Notes: generated by a model from the letters alone, not told the origin. 64,000 bases of DNA from Sphingomonas asaccharolytica NBRC 15499 (GCF_001598355.1 NZ_BCYU01000009.1:1-64000), one strand, 5' to 3'; shown: positions 7,854 through 16,495, numbered from the stretch's first letter. Program-made: numbers and translations.

Positions 7854-10241
7854 TCAGAATTTGAGCGAGAAGGTTCCGAACACCTGGCGCGGATTGCCGT
7901 AGAACGCGGTGGCGATGCCTTCCTTGCCCAACGTTCCGATATAGCCCGTGCCGTTGGTGATCGGCTTGTTGGCGGCGTCGAGCGGCACGCCGGCGAGATC
8001 GGTCTTGATGTATTGGTATCCGCCGATCTTGTAGCGCACGTCGGTGATATTCTTGGCGTGTAGCCCGAACGAATACTGCTTCTTCGATCCGAAGCTGTAG
8101 GTCAGGTTTGCATCCCACAAGGTGTAGCCGGGCTGATCGAGGAATGGCGACGCCGTTTCGAACTGATGCGTCAGGCTGCGATACGACACGGTGGACGATG
8201 CGGTCAGGTCGCCGGTAGCCACTGGCACGGTCCCGCTTAGCGTCCCCGAGAGTGTCCATTTGGGCGTGTTCTGGAAGACGCGGATATTGGCGATATCGGT
8301 ACCCGTCGGGCCAATGAAGCGCTTGTACTTCGCGTCCAGATAGCCGAGCGCGCCGGCGAAGGTCAGGTTCGACCCCGGCCCGGCAAAGCCACGGGCCAGC
8401 ACCGCGTTGGTTTCCAACTCGACGCCCTTCAGATCCGCCTTGGCAGCGTTGCTGGTTATGCCAATGAAAGTCTGCACGTTATTGACGATCTGTGCGGCCG
8501 AGCCCGGAATCTGAACGTTGCTATAGTCCGAATAGAAGCCGTCGAGCGCCCAGGTCAGCCGTTTGTCGAACGCCGATCCCTTCCAGCCGATCTCGTAGCT
8601 CTTGACCGTTTCGGGGTCGAACGAGAGGTAGTTGTAGATTTCCTGATATTGCAGGCCCGGCACGCCGTTGGTCTCTGGCGCCGAGGCACCCGAACCGCGC
8701 GGATCGAAGCCGCCGCCCTTGAAGCCTTCCGAATAGGACACATAGAACATGTGATCGGCGCTGGGCTTGAACGCGAGGCTGGCGCGCGGCGTGAAACGCT
8801 TGAAATTCGCCTCGCCGCGGAAGTTGGTTAGCGGTGCGCCAAACGGGATCGGATTGCCGCCGAACTCGCTGGTCGCGCCAAACAGCGGCCCACCCAGGTA
8901 GTTCGCCTTGTAGATGAACGACGTGCGCTGATCCCAGGTGTAGCGGCCGCCGAGCGACAGGCTCAATTGCGGGGTGAAATCGAAAGTGAAATCGCCATAG
9001 ATGGACGACGTTTCTGTGCGGACGTCACCCGCGGTATAACCATCGAGATTGGGCAACGTGGTATTGAGCAGGACATCGAACCCGGTCGAAGCCTTGGCGC
9101 CGAGATAATAGAAGCCGATCAGGCCGTTGACCTTGCTGCTCGACCATTGGAACTGGAATTCCTGGCTGGTCTGCTCGTTGCGATAGACCGCGGGCACGTC
9201 GACATCGACCGACGGTGTCGAATCGAAGTCGATCGGGGTGAAGCTGCGGTCCTTGCGCCAGGCGCTGATCGACTTGAAGGTCAGATGGTCGGTCAGCTTC
9301 GCGGTCGCGGTCATCGACAGGCCGCCGGCCTGGATATCCTGTTTGGGGAAATTGAGCCCGGCATTGGTGTCATAGACATTGTCGAGCACCGGCGATCCGG
9401 TCAGCTTGCCGGCGAACAGGCGATGGCCGTTGCGCGGCGCCGATTTGTCGTGGGTATAATCGCCGGTGATGCGGACGAGCAGGCGGCTGTCGGGCGTTTC
9501 GAACTCGATCGTGCCGCGGCCAGCCCAGATGTTCTTGTTGTAATTGTCGATGCCGAGATTGCGGTTGCGGCCGAACCCGTCGCGAGTCAGCCGCGCGCCC
9601 GACACGCCGATCCGCACCATCGATCCGATCGGCGCCGACAGGCTGACGATGCCGTCGGCCTGATTATACGAGCCATAGGTGCCGCGCGCGGCGACCTCGA
9701 AATGGTCCGGCAGCCGGCGGGTGACATATTTGACCGCGCCGCCGATCGTGTTGCGGCCGTACAGCGTGCCCTGCGGCCCGCGCAGCACTTCGATCCGCTC
9801 GACGTCATAGATGTCGAGCACTGCCGCCTGCGGACGGTTGAGATAGACGTCGTCGAGATAGATGCCGACACCGGCCTCGAATCCCGGCACCGGGTCCTGC
9901 TGGCCGACGCCGCGGATGAAGGCGGCGAGCGTCGAATTGGTGCCGCGCGCGTCCTTGATCGTCGTGTTCGGGGTGGTGTTCTGAATGTCGGTCAGGTCGA
10001 CCGCGCCCATCTTGTCGAGCTTGTCGGCGGTGAACGCGGTCACCGCGATCGGCACGTTGAGCAGGGTTTCCGAGCGGCGCCGCGCGGTGACGACGATATC
10101 GGCGGGCGCATCGGCGTTCGCCTGGACATCGTCCGCGACCGGCTGCGTCGCCGGCGTTTCCTGCGCGTAGGCGGGGCCGGCGAACAATGCGGTGGCGGCA
10201 GCGCCGAGATACAGCGCGCGCACGTGACGGTGACGAATCAT
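7854..10241 (-). CDS. TonB-dependent outer-membrane receptor
   Basis: A 795-residue receptor. A signal peptide ends near AGPAYA-QE (about residue 26). A TonB-box-like region (ADIVVTARRR) precedes the plug, which holds VERIEVLRGPQGTLYGRNTIGGAV, the hallmark of the family. The rest is a 22-strand barrel ending in a terminal phenylalanine (GTFSLKF), as needed for BAM recognition. It imports a bulky or scarce ligand using the proton motive force via TonB-ExbBD. Divergent TetR gene and downstream MFS carrier form an uptake locus. Ligand unknown; the sequence does not show a siderophore, sugar or aromatic specificity. Confidence 0.95.
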   Translation of the reverse strand: MIRHRHVRALYLGAAATALFAGPAYAQETPATQPVADDVQANADAPADIVVTARRRSETLLNVPIAVTAFTADKLDKMGAVDLTDIQNTTPNTTIKDARGTNSTLAAFIRGVGQQDPVPGFEAGVGIYLDDVYLNRPQAAVLDIYDVERIEVLRGPQGTLYGRNTIGGAVKYVTRRLPDHFEVAARGTYGSYNQADGIVSLSAPIGSMVRIGVSGARLTRDGFGRNRNLGIDNYNKNIWAGRGTIEFETPDSRLLVRITGDYTHDKSAPRNGHRLFAGKLTGSPVLDNVYDTNAGLNFPKQDIQAGGLSMTATAKLTDHLTFKSISAWRKDRSFTPIDFDSTPSVDVDVPAVYRNEQTSQEFQFQWSSSKVNGLIGFYYLGAKASTGFDVLLNTTLPNLDGYTAGDVRTETSSIYGDFTFDFTPQLSLSLGGRYTWDQRTSFIYKANYLGGPLFGATSEFGGNPIPFGAPLTNFRGEANFKRFTPRASLAFKPSADHMFYVSYSEGFKGGGFDPRGSGASAPETNGVPGLQYQEIYNYLSFDPETVKSYEIGWKGSAFDKRLTWALDGFYSDYSNVQIPGSAAQIVNNVQTFIGITSNAAKADLKGVELETNAVLARGFAGPGSNLTFAGALGYLDAKYKRFIGPTGTDIANIRVFQNTPKWTLSGTLSGTVPVATGDLTASSTVSYRSLTHQFETASPFLDQPGYTLWDANLTYSFGSKKQYSFGLHAKNITDVRYKIGGYQYIKTDLAGVPLDAANKPITNGTGYIGTLGKEGIATAFYGNPRQVFGTFSLKF

Positions 10242-10289
10242 CCCTTCAACCCTCCCAATGGTCTATCGTCCGTGCGGGAAACGACCCGG

Positions 10290-10337
10290 TTGAACGCTTG
10301 TTGATCCGGCCTATACTGAAACCTGAACCGGGTTTCA
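10290..10337 (+). promoter_or_regulatory. tetR promoter with overlapping operator
   Basis: A sigma70-like promoter facing the TetR gene: TTGAAC (10290-10295), 16-bp spacer, TATACT (10312-10317). A perfect dyad TGAAACC-N7-GGTTTCA (10317-10337) starts at the last base of the -10 box and covers the expected start point, the classic place for a TetR repressor to block polymerase. The region also faces the TonB-receptor gene, so both sides may be controlled. Promoter and dyad are seen; autoregulation is inferred. Confidence 0.65.
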
Positions 10338-10366
10338 ACTTGCCGGTTGACGGGGAGGCAAAAAGA

Positions 10367-10999
10367 ATGGTCCAGCGTGGCTCAACTGCAACGCTCGATG
10401 CCACCGCCAGCGAAGGAAAAGCGCCACGCACCGAGCGCGGGCGGCGGACATTACGCGCGCTGCTCGACGCGGCCGCGATCGAATTCGGCGAAAAGGGATT
10501 TCACGACGGATCGATCAGCGGGATCACGCGCCGCGCCGGCGTCGCGCTGGGCAGTTTCTACACCTATTTCGATTCGAAGGACGCGATCTTCCGCGCGCTG
10601 GTCCGCGACATGTCCGACCAGGTCCGCGACACCGTCGCCCCGGCGATTCGCGCCGCGCCCGACCAGATCGCCGCCGAGCGCGCCGGCCTATTGAGTTTCC
10701 TCGAGTTCGTGCGCGGCCACAAGGAGATCTACCGCATCATCGACGAGGCCGAATTCGTCGACCCCGCCAGCTTCCGCACCCATTATGCGACCACTGCCGA
10801 GCGCATCGAGCAGCGCCTGAAAGCAGGCGCCGAGCGCGGCGAGATTCGCGACGACGTATCCGACGTCCACGCCTGGGCAGTGATGGGGATGAACGTGTTT
10901 CTCGGGCTGCGCTACGGCGTGTGGGACGAGGACCGCACGCCGGAAGCGGTGGCGGATGTCGTGGCCGAACTGCTGCGGGATGGATTGCGGGCGCGGTAG
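10367..10999 (+). CDS. TetR/AcrR-family regulator
   Basis: A 210-residue regulator with an N-terminal helix-turn-helix at about residues 27-70 (GEKGFHDGSISGITRRAG followed by VALGSFYTYFDSKDAIF, the canonical TetR signature). The C-terminal helical ligand domain is of normal size. Start ATG 10367 follows GGGGAGG by 8 bp; an upstream in-frame extension to 10187 would run through the promoter and is rejected. It is divergent from the TonB receptor and likely represses it and itself through the dyad at 10317-10337. Inducer unknown, presumably related to the receptor's ligand. Confidence 0.9.
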   Translation: MVQRGSTATLDATASEGKAPRTERGRRTLRALLDAAAIEFGEKGFHDGSISGITRRAGVALGSFYTYFDSKDAIFRALVRDMSDQVRDTVAPAIRAAPDQIAAERAGLLSFLEFVRGHKEIYRIIDEAEFVDPASFRTHYATTAERIEQRLKAGAERGEIRDDVSDVHAWAVMGMNVFLGLRYGVWDEDRTPEAVADVVAELLRDGLRAR

Positions 11000-11020
11000 G
11001 GGGTTTCCGGCTAAAACGAC

Positions 11021-11403
11021 CGTCATCCCCGCGAAAGCGGGGACCCATCGCCGGGAGATGCCGCAAGCTTAGCAGTTGATATCGAAGAACAAATCGCGCC
11101 AATCTGGGTTGTTGCGTTCAGTCAGGGCAATTTTCCAAGCCCGGTTCCATTTCTTGATCGCCTTCTCGCGAGTTATCGCGTCGTAGATCGGGTCGTGGCT
11201 CTCGACATACACCAACCGGTTGATGCCATACTTCTTGCAGAACTTGCTGCCGGTCCCATCGCGATGCTGCATCATACGCGCGGCGATATCGGCGCAGACG
11301 CCGGTGTAGAGCGCACCATGTTTGCGGTTAGTCAGGATGTAAACGAAGCCGCCGGTCATCAGGCACGCGCTGGAGATGGGTCCCCGCTTTCGCGGGGATG
11401 ACG
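11021..11403. repeat. 29-bp perfect inverted repeats enclosing a GIY-YIG gene
   Basis: The arms 11021-11049 and 11375-11403 are exact reverse complements over 29 bp. Each arm is itself a hairpin, CCCCGC-GAAA-GCGGGG, and the outer ends read CGTCATCC and GGATGACG. The 325-bp interior holds a single gene, the GIY-YIG nuclease at 11069-11359. The unit fills the gap between convergent tetR and merR (21 bp after one stop, 8 bp before the other). Three shorter gene-free pairs of the same family are at 28155-28228, 32077-32183 and 47090-47162. No flanking target duplication is evident. Confidence 0.75.
11069..11359 (-). CDS. Single-domain GIY-YIG nuclease
   Basis: A 96-residue protein that is only a GIY-YIG catalytic domain. 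Residues 5-22 carry the two-strand motif (FVYILTNRKHGALYTGV, with VYI and YTG in place of GIY and YIG), followed by the arginine helix (ADIAARMMQHR) and the distal acidic residue in REKAIKKWNRAWKIALTE. The group is the YhbQ/UPF0213-like family, whose cellular role is unsettled. No strong ribosome site precedes ATG 11359, which lies only 15 bp inside the right palindrome arm. The gene is boxed in by inverted REP-like repeats, suggesting a mobile or repeat-associated role (inference). Confidence 0.88.
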   Translation of the reverse strand: MTGGFVYILTNRKHGALYTGVCADIAARMMQHRDGTGSKFCKKYGINRLVYVESHDPIYDAITREKAIKKWNRAWKIALTERNNPDWRDLFFDINC

Positions 11404-11411
11404 ATGAAGAA

Positions 11412-11798
11412 CTATTCTGCCAGCGCTCGCGCCAGCATGTCGCGAACCGTCCTCAGCGCGCTCAGATCAATCGGCGAACCGGGCACTGGGACAGGTGCGG
11501 CCGGAACCGCCGGTGCCGGTGCGGGCGACGGCGTTGGCGCGCTCCCGCGCGCCTCGGCCGCCAGCAATTTTTGCACGCCGCGGATCGTATAGCCCTGCTG
11601 GTTGAGCAGGTCGTCGATCCGCCGAATCAGCGCGACATCATCCGGCCGGTAATAACGGCGCTTGCCGGCGCGCTGCAGCGGACGCAATTGTGCGAAGCGC
11701 GTTTCCCAATAGCGCAGGATATGCTGGGGCAATCCGGTGTCTTGCGACACCTCGCCAATCGTACGGAATGCGCCAGCCGCCTTGTCGAGCGCGGCCAT
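11412..11798 (-). CDS. MerR-family regulator of the ihfA-linked type
   Basis: A 128-residue protein. The N-terminal MerR winged helix spans about residues 10-80 (FRTIGEVSQDTGLPQHILRYWETRF, then RYYRPDDVALIRRIDDLLNQQGYTIRGVQKLL). It is followed by an Ala/Pro-rich linker and a short C-terminal helix. No effector-binding domain or metal cysteines are present. Start ATG 11798 has GGAG upstream and lies 11 bp after the ihfA stop, so the two are cotranscribed. A small MerR gene after ihfA is conserved in alphaproteobacteria; its targets are not known to me. Confidence 0.88.
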   Translation of the reverse strand: MAALDKAAGAFRTIGEVSQDTGLPQHILRYWETRFAQLRPLQRAGKRRYYRPDDVALIRRIDDLLNQQGYTIRGVQKLLAAEARGSAPTPSPAPAPAVPAAPVPVPGSPIDLSALRTVRDMLARALAE

Positions 11799-11809
11799 GC
11801 GCTGCTCCG

Positions 11810-12109
11810 TCAGCCCGCGTCGACGATGCGGTCGCGCATCATCTGACTGGCGCGGAAGGTCAGCACGCGCCGCGGCGCGATCGGCACTTCCACACCGGTC
11901 TTGGGATTGCGGCCGATTCGCTGACCCTTGTCGCGCAGGACGAAGGTACCGAAGCCCGAAATCTTGACGTTTTCGCCACGCGCCAGCGCGTCGCACATGT
12001 GACCCAGGATCTCCTCGACCAACTTGGCCGAATCGGCCCTGGATAGCCCAACCTCACGCTGTAACGCATCGGACAGATCAGCCCGCGTCAACGTACCCAC
12101 AATTGCCAT
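11810..12109 (-). CDS. ihfA: Integration host factor alpha subunit
   Basis: A 99-residue histone-like protein. It pairs with IHF-beta to bend DNA sharply at specific sites, affecting transcription, replication and recombination. The conserved arm [21 protein letters not shown] contains the proline that intercalates into DNA, and the N-terminal [16 protein letters not shown] matches IHF-alpha. Length is typical. A strong ribosome site (AAGGGAGGG) precedes ATG 12109. It follows fabH by 101 bp on the same strand and is coupled to merR downstream. Confidence 0.95.
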   Translation of the reverse strand: MAIVGTLTRADLSDALQREVGLSRADSAKLVEEILGHMCDALARGENVKISGFGTFVLRDKGQRIGRNPKTGVEVPIAPRRVLTFRASQMMRDRIVDAG

Positions 12110-12210
12110 TCACACCCTCCCTTGCGTGGCAAAAAATTGTCGTAACACAATGGAGGAAGGCATGAAATGGCCTTAGTGACCCTAAATAGGTGCCCTTGGA
12201 CCGCTTTGGG

Positions 12211-13176
12211 TCAGATGCGGACGACCGCGGCGCCCCAGGTGAAGCCGCCACCCATCGCTTCGAGCACGACGATCTGTCCCGGCTTGATCCGCCCGTCGCG
12301 CACCGCGGTGTCGAGCGCGAGCGGGACCGACGCGGCCGAGGTATTGGCATGCTGGTCGACCGTGACGACGACTTTTTCGGCCGCCAGCCCGAGCTTGCGC
12401 GCGGTCGCGTCGAGGATGCGGGCATTGGCCTGGTGCGGCACCACCCAGTCGACGTCGCCGGGGACGAGGCCCGCCGCGACGAGCGATTCGTCCATCACGC
12501 TGGCGAGGTTGTTGACCGCGTGCCGGAATACTTCGCGCCCCTTCATCCGGACCTTGCCGACCGTGCCGGTAGTCGACGGGCCGCCATCGACATAGAGCAG
12601 TTCGTTGTGGCGACCATCGGCATGGAGCCGGCTGGCGAGGATGCCGGGACCGTCCTCGGCGACGTCCCGGGCCTCGAGCACGATGGCGCCGGCACCGTCG
12701 CCGAACAGCACGCAGGTGGTGCGATCTTCCCAATCGAGGATGCGGCTGAACGTCTCGGCGCCGATCACCAGGGCGCAATTGGCGGAGCCGGTCTTGATCA
12801 GGCTGTCGGCGACCTGGATCGCATAGAGGAAGCCCGAGCATACCGCGCCGACGTCGAACGCGACGCAATCGTCGATCCTAAGCATCGCCTGGACCTTGGT
12901 CGCGGTGGCGGGAAAGGTCTGATCGGGAGTCGCGGTCGCGAGCACGATCAGGTCGACCTCGTCCGCCGCTTTGTCCGCTGCGGTCAGCGCCGCGCGCGCC
13001 GCGTCGGCGGCCAGCGTGCCGGTGGTTTCGTCAGGGCCGGCAATGTAGCGGAAGCGGATGCCGGTGCGCTCGACGATCCACTCGTCACTGGTGTCGACGG
13101 TCTCCGCGAGCTCCGCGTTCGACACGCGCCGCATCGGCAGCGCCGACCCGGTTCCGGTGATGACCGCACGCCTCAC
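12211..13176 (-). CDS. fabH: Beta-ketoacyl-ACP synthase III
   Basis: A 321-residue thiolase-fold enzyme that condenses acetyl-CoA with malonyl-ACP to start type II fatty-acid synthesis. The catalytic triad is visible: Cys113 (GAVCSGF), His in [10 protein letters not shown] (about 245) and Asn in [10 protein letters not shown] (about 275). The start is GTG at 13176, overlapping the plsX stop by 4 bases (GTGA), so translation is coupled to plsX. Length and active site are fully typical. With plsX it links fatty-acid initiation to phospholipid synthesis. Confidence 0.96.
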   Translation of the reverse strand: MRRAVITGTGSALPMRRVSNAELAETVDTSDEWIVERTGIRFRYIAGPDETTGTLAADAARAALTAADKAADEVDLIVLATATPDQTFPATATKVQAMLRIDDCVAFDVGAVCSGFLYAIQVADSLIKTGSANCALVIGAETFSRILDWEDRTTCVLFGDGAGAIVLEARDVAEDGPGILASRLHADGRHNELLYVDGGPSTTGTVGKVRMKGREVFRHAVNNLASVMDESLVAAGLVPGDVDWVVPHQANARILDATARKLGLAAEKVVVTVDQHANTSAASVPLALDTAVRDGRIKPGQIVVLEAMGGGFTWGAAVVRI

Positions 13177-14219
13177 GCAACTGCTCCTTCGGGTTCATGC
13201 GCCTCGAAATATTTGAGATCCTCGGCGATCTTGCGCGCCAGATCGTCGCGCACGCTCTTGGCCGCAACCGCGATCGCGTTGGCGACCCCGGTTTCGTTGG
13301 CGCCGCCATGGCTTTTCACAACAAGGCCGTTCAGGCCGAGAAAGACCGCGCCATTATGGTTGTTGGGGTCGAGATGGTGGCGCAGCAATTCGGTCGCCGG
13401 ACGCGAGATCAGGAAGCCGATCTTCGAGCGCATTGAGCTGCTGAACGCGCGACGCAGCAGGTCGGCGACGAATCGCGCGGTGCCCTCGGCGGTCTTGAGC
13501 GCGATATTGCCGGAAAAGCCGTCGCACACGATCACGTCGACATCGCCGCGCGACAATTTGTCGCCTTCGATGAAGCCGGCAAAGGTCAGCGGCAAATGGG
13601 TCGCGTCGCGCAGCGCCTGGGCGGCGTCGCGAATCTCCTCGGTACCCTTCTGGTCCTCGGTGCCGATGTTGAGCAACGCGACGCGTGGACTGGCAAGATC
13701 GAGCTGAGTGCGGGCATAGGCGGCGCCCATCACTGCGAACTGCATCAGATTGCGCGCGTCGCACTCGGTATTGGCGCCGAGATCGAGCACGACCGTGTCG
13801 TTGGGGCCGAGGCTGGGCATCAGCCCGGCGAGCGCGGGACGATCGATCCCCTTCATCGTGCGCAGCGAGACTTTCGCCATCGCCATCAGCGCGCCGGTAT
13901 TGCCCGACGAGACGGCGGCGGCGGCGCGGCCCTGCTTCACCAGGTCGATCGCGACGCCCATCGACGTGATCTTGGCGCGGCGCAGCGCGGCGCTGGGCTT
14001 TTCGTCGCCCTTGATGACTTCGGGCGCGTGGACGATTTCGGAATTGGCCGTCAGGTTGGGGTGATTCTTCAGCCCCTCGGCGATCTTCGCTTCGTCGCCG
14101 ACCAGGAAGAAATGCGTGCCGTCGAATCGGCGCCGCGCTTCGGCGACGCCTGCCAACATTACCGCCAACCCCTCGTCACCGCCCATCGCGTCGATGGCGA
14201 TCCAGGAGTTGGTGGTCAC
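13173..14219 (-). CDS. plsX: Phosphate acyltransferase PlsX
   Basis: A 348-residue peripheral enzyme that converts acyl-ACP and phosphate to acyl-phosphate, the donor for PlsY in the first step of phospholipid synthesis. The N-terminal [11 protein letters not shown] and the central [12 protein letters not shown] and [13 protein letters not shown] blocks are family signatures. GTG start at 14219, with a purine-rich GAGGGGGGA about 9 bp upstream. It lies 28 bp after rpmF and overlaps fabH. Its partner plsY is in the same window at 22.7 kb, in another operon. Confidence 0.95.
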   Translation of the reverse strand: MTTNSWIAIDAMGGDEGLAVMLAGVAEARRRFDGTHFFLVGDEAKIAEGLKNHPNLTANSEIVHAPEVIKGDEKPSAALRRAKITSMGVAIDLVKQGRAAAAVSSGNTGALMAMAKVSLRTMKGIDRPALAGLMPSLGPNDTVVLDLGANTECDARNLMQFAVMGAAYARTQLDLASPRVALLNIGTEDQKGTEEIRDAAQALRDATHLPLTFAGFIEGDKLSRGDVDVIVCDGFSGNIALKTAEGTARFVADLLRRAFSSSMRSKIGFLISRPATELLRHHLDPNNHNGAVFLGLNGLVVKSHGGANETGVANAIAVAAKSVRDDLARKIAEDLKYFEAHEPEGAVA

Positions 14220-14247
14220 GCCTCAGTCCCCCCTCAATGGGCCCCGA

Positions 14248-14427
14248 TCAACCTTCGACCGAGACGACCTCACGGCCATTATAATGGCCGCACGACGGGC
14301 AGAGGTTGTGCGGACGCTTGAGCTCGCCGCAATTCGGGCACTCCTGGAACGACTCGACCGAGAGCGCATCGTGCGCGCGGCGCATGCCACGGCGGGAGGG
14401 CGAGGTTTTCTTCTTGGGAACGGCCAT
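14248..14427 (-). CDS. rpmF: 50S ribosomal protein L32
   Basis: A 59-residue basic ribosomal protein. It starts [20 protein letters not shown], the standard L32 N-terminus, and keeps a zinc-ribbon, CPNC (about residues 30-33) and [12 protein letters not shown] 14427 is preferred to an in-frame upstream codon at 14445. It heads the rpmF-plsX-fabH-ihfA-merR cluster, an order shared widely in proteobacteria that couples ribosome and membrane-lipid synthesis. Confidence 0.96.
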   Translation of the reverse strand: MAVPKKKTSPSRRGMRRAHDALSVESFQECPNCGELKRPHNLCPSCGHYNGREVVSVEG

Positions 14428-14546
14428 TGCGGCGACAACCTTCAACTATCGAATTGATCAAGACGACTAGGCCCGGACGTTTATCGGCGCAACCGACGGG
14501 TCGGCCACGCGGTACAAAGGCTCGGGATGCATCGCGAAGCGTGCGC

Positions 14547-15503
14547 CTATAGCGATTTGGCGCGCCGTTGCAACCCGCGCGGCGTCGCGGTCAGCCGCCG
14601 TTCGCGCGACGGCAGCGCGTCCGGGGTGCAGACATCCCAGGCGAGCCCCAACCGTTGCAGCAGGCGGATCAGCATGAACCCCCAATCGCTCTGCCCTGGA
14701 TAGAGCCCGATCCGTGCCGAGCCCGGGAAAGCGTGATGATTGTTGTGCCGCGCCTCCCCCATGGTCGGGATCGCCGCCCAGGGGACGTCATGCGCTTGCA
14801 CCCCGGCCGCGTCGACCAGCCAGGATTGCGGGCCGCGGCGATGCGCGAGGTGACCGACCAGCCAATGGCCATGGACCGAGATCGCGACGCGCGCGCAGAC
14901 GCCCCACACTACCCAGGACCAGCCGCCGATCGCCCAGCAAGCGAGCGCGATCGGCACTTGCTGCGCCATCCACCAACGATCGAGGAAACGATAGAAACCC
15001 TGCCGCTCGAGCGCGCTGAGGTCATAAGCGGGCGGGTGGGCGAGATCGAGCCGGCAATGCAATTGCCACCAGGCATCGATCAATGGCGGACGGCGATGCG
15101 CGAGATAATCGTGACAATCCGCCTGGCGCTGCGCCCAGTCGCGCAGATCGTGCGTGCGAATCATCCAGTACGGGCCGCTCATCCCGACCGCGGTGCCGCA
15201 CCAGACCAGGAAATATTCGATCGCACGCGGGGTGCGGAAGCTGCGATGGATCATCAGCCGGTGAAAGCCGACCGAATGACCGAGCAACAAGCCGCCGCCG
15301 GTGGTGAGGACGAACAGCAGCAGCGCGCCGGGGGTTGCGACCAGCGGTCCGGCGATCAGCGCCACGCCCGCCATGCCGCCGTTACACAACGAATGAAGCG
15401 GATCCCAGCGTACCCGACCGGTCGACGGGTGGGCACCCGGCGTCTCGACCAGCCAGTTGACGGCGCATCGGTCGTGATCGTCCCAATGCTCTCGCTGATT
15501 CAT
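14547..15503 (-). CDS. Membrane fatty-acid desaturase with noncanonical second His box
   Basis: A 318-residue membrane di-iron desaturase. Box 1 is HSVGFH (76-81) and box 3 is HNNHH (253-257), both canonical. The region where box 2 (HxxHH) is expected reads MIRTHDLRDWAQRQADCH, with H118 followed by Arg-Asp instead of His-His. Hydrophobic segments flank the boxes in the usual pattern, so the fold is intact. It probably introduces a double bond into membrane acyl chains, with metal ligands partly supplied by other residues (for example HGHWLVGH at 211-218). Divergent from an ArsR-type regulator with a palindrome between them. Confidence 0.85.
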   Translation of the reverse strand: MNQREHWDDHDRCAVNWLVETPGAHPSTGRVRWDPLHSLCNGGMAGVALIAGPLVATPGALLLFVLTTGGGLLLGHSVGFHRLMIHRSFRTPRAIEYFLVWCGTAVGMSGPYWMIRTHDLRDWAQRQADCHDYLAHRRPPLIDAWWQLHCRLDLAHPPAYDLSALERQGFYRFLDRWWMAQQVPIALACWAIGGWSWVVWGVCARVAISVHGHWLVGHLAHRRGPQSWLVDAAGVQAHDVPWAAIPTMGEARHNNHHAFPGSARIGLYPGQSDWGFMLIRLLQRLGLAWDVCTPDALPSRERRLTATPRGLQRRAKSL

Positions 15504-15517
15504 GGCGACACCTCTAT

Positions 15518-15539
15518 TAATTAAGGCATGACTTAATTA
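15518..15539. promoter_or_regulatory. AT-rich operator palindrome
   Basis: Perfect inverted repeat TAATTAAG-N6-CTTAATTA in the 84-bp gap between the desaturase and the ArsR gene. It is strikingly AT-rich in this GC-rich genome and begins 14 bp upstream of the desaturase start codon. A looser relative, TTTAAGCAAGCGCCTAATAA, lies at 15562-15581 just before the ArsR start. The likely ligand is the ArsR protein, repressing both genes. Confidence 0.6.
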
Positions 15540-15587
15540 CCTAACTGCCATCTGGAAAGTATTTAAGCAAGCGCCTAATAAGACATC

Positions 15588-15902
15588 ATGCAAAGAGTCT
15601 TCGAAGCCCTGGCGTCCACCACCCGCCGCAAGATCCTGGCCTATCTGTCCAAGGCGGAATTGACGGCGGGGGAGATCGCCGCGCGCTTCGAGATTTCCAA
15701 ACCCGCGGTGTCGCAGCATCTCAGCGTGCTGGAGAATGCCGGGCTGGTGACGAGCGAAAAGCGCGGCCAATATGTCCATTATCGGTTGGTAGAGGACAAT
15801 CTGGCCAACACGCTGAACGGCTATCTGCAGGAAGTCTGTCCGGTGTCGCGCCCGCTCAAGGTCGAGAGCGCGGCCAAGGCGGCGCGGCTAGACGACGGCT
15901 GA
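15588..15902 (+). CDS. ArsR/SdpR-family autorepressor
   Basis: A 104-residue winged-helix regulator. Residues about 5-75 form the DNA-binding domain (STTRRKILAYLSKAELTAGEIAARFEISKPAVSQHLSVLENAGLV). The metal-binding ELCVCDL-type cysteines of true ArsR are absent; the sequence fits the SdpR-like metal-independent group. The start ATG 15588 lacks a clear ribosome site. It is divergent from the desaturase gene across an AT-rich palindrome, which suggests that it represses the desaturase and itself. The signal is unknown, perhaps a membrane-lipid cue. Confidence 0.85.
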   Translation: MQRVFEALASTTRRKILAYLSKAELTAGEIAARFEISKPAVSQHLSVLENAGLVTSEKRGQYVHYRLVEDNLANTLNGYLQEVCPVSRPLKVESAAKAARLDDG

Positions 15903-15952
15903 GCAATAACAATACCCCGCATCCACGCGGGAAAACCAAGGGGAGGATCGCC

Positions 15953-16390
15953 ATGATATTGCCAGTAACGCTCGTGATCGCGGCAGCGACCGGGTTGATC
16001 AACGTCTGGCTGGCGTTCGGCGTCGGGCGCGATCGGGTAAGCAGCAAGGTCATGCTCGGCGATGGCGGCGAGGCGGCGATGACCGCCAAGATTCGCGCGC
16101 ACGGCAATCTGACCGAATATGCGCCGACCGTGCTGATCCTGATGGCGTTGATCGAACTGGCGCGCGGGCCGAGCCTGTGGTTGTGGATCGTCGGCGCCGT
16201 GTTCATCGTGGTCCGGCTGGCACATGCCTTCGGCATCGTCCGCCCGGCGCCCAGCGTGTTGCGCACGATCGGCGCGCTCGGCACCTGGCTGGTGATTCTC
16301 GTCCTGGCGATATGGGCGCTGGCGATCAGCTATCAGGCCGAATGGACGCCGCCGGTGCGGTCGATGCAGGTCGCCCCGCCCGCGGCGTGA
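15953..16390 (+). CDS. MAPEG-family membrane protein
   Basis: A 145-residue integral membrane protein with four hydrophobic helices, matching the MAPEG superfamily (membrane-associated proteins in eicosanoid and glutathione metabolism; YecN-like branch). The core RAHGNLTEYAPTVLILMALIE, with its Arg-x-x-x-Asn and Glu, is the family signature involved in glutathione binding in studied members. A strong GGGAGG precedes ATG 15953. It follows the ArsR gene by 50 bp on the same strand and could be cotranscribed. Bacterial substrates are largely unknown. Confidence 0.88.
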   Translation: MILPVTLVIAAATGLINVWLAFGVGRDRVSSKVMLGDGGEAAMTAKIRAHGNLTEYAPTVLILMALIELARGPSLWLWIVGAVFIVVRLAHAFGIVRPAPSVLRTIGALGTWLVILVLAIWALAISYQAEWTPPVRSMQVAPPAA

Positions 16391-16495
16391 TTCGGAATTT
16401 TGCGCTGATCCTTCTTCATCAGGGGTGCGTCCGCGCTTCGGCCTGACACGATTGCGATCTCGACTTTTGCCGCCAACGCTTCAAGGGAGCGGGCG

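Noticed and set aside
11021..11049. Reading the GAAA-tipped palindromes as a CRISPR array
   Set aside because: Only two copies occur per locus, in inverted orientation, with no regular spacers and no cas genes.
16391..16495. A small gene in the MAPEG-TSUP gap
   Set aside because: The 105-bp gap has no start codon with a ribosome site and no sustained coding pattern.
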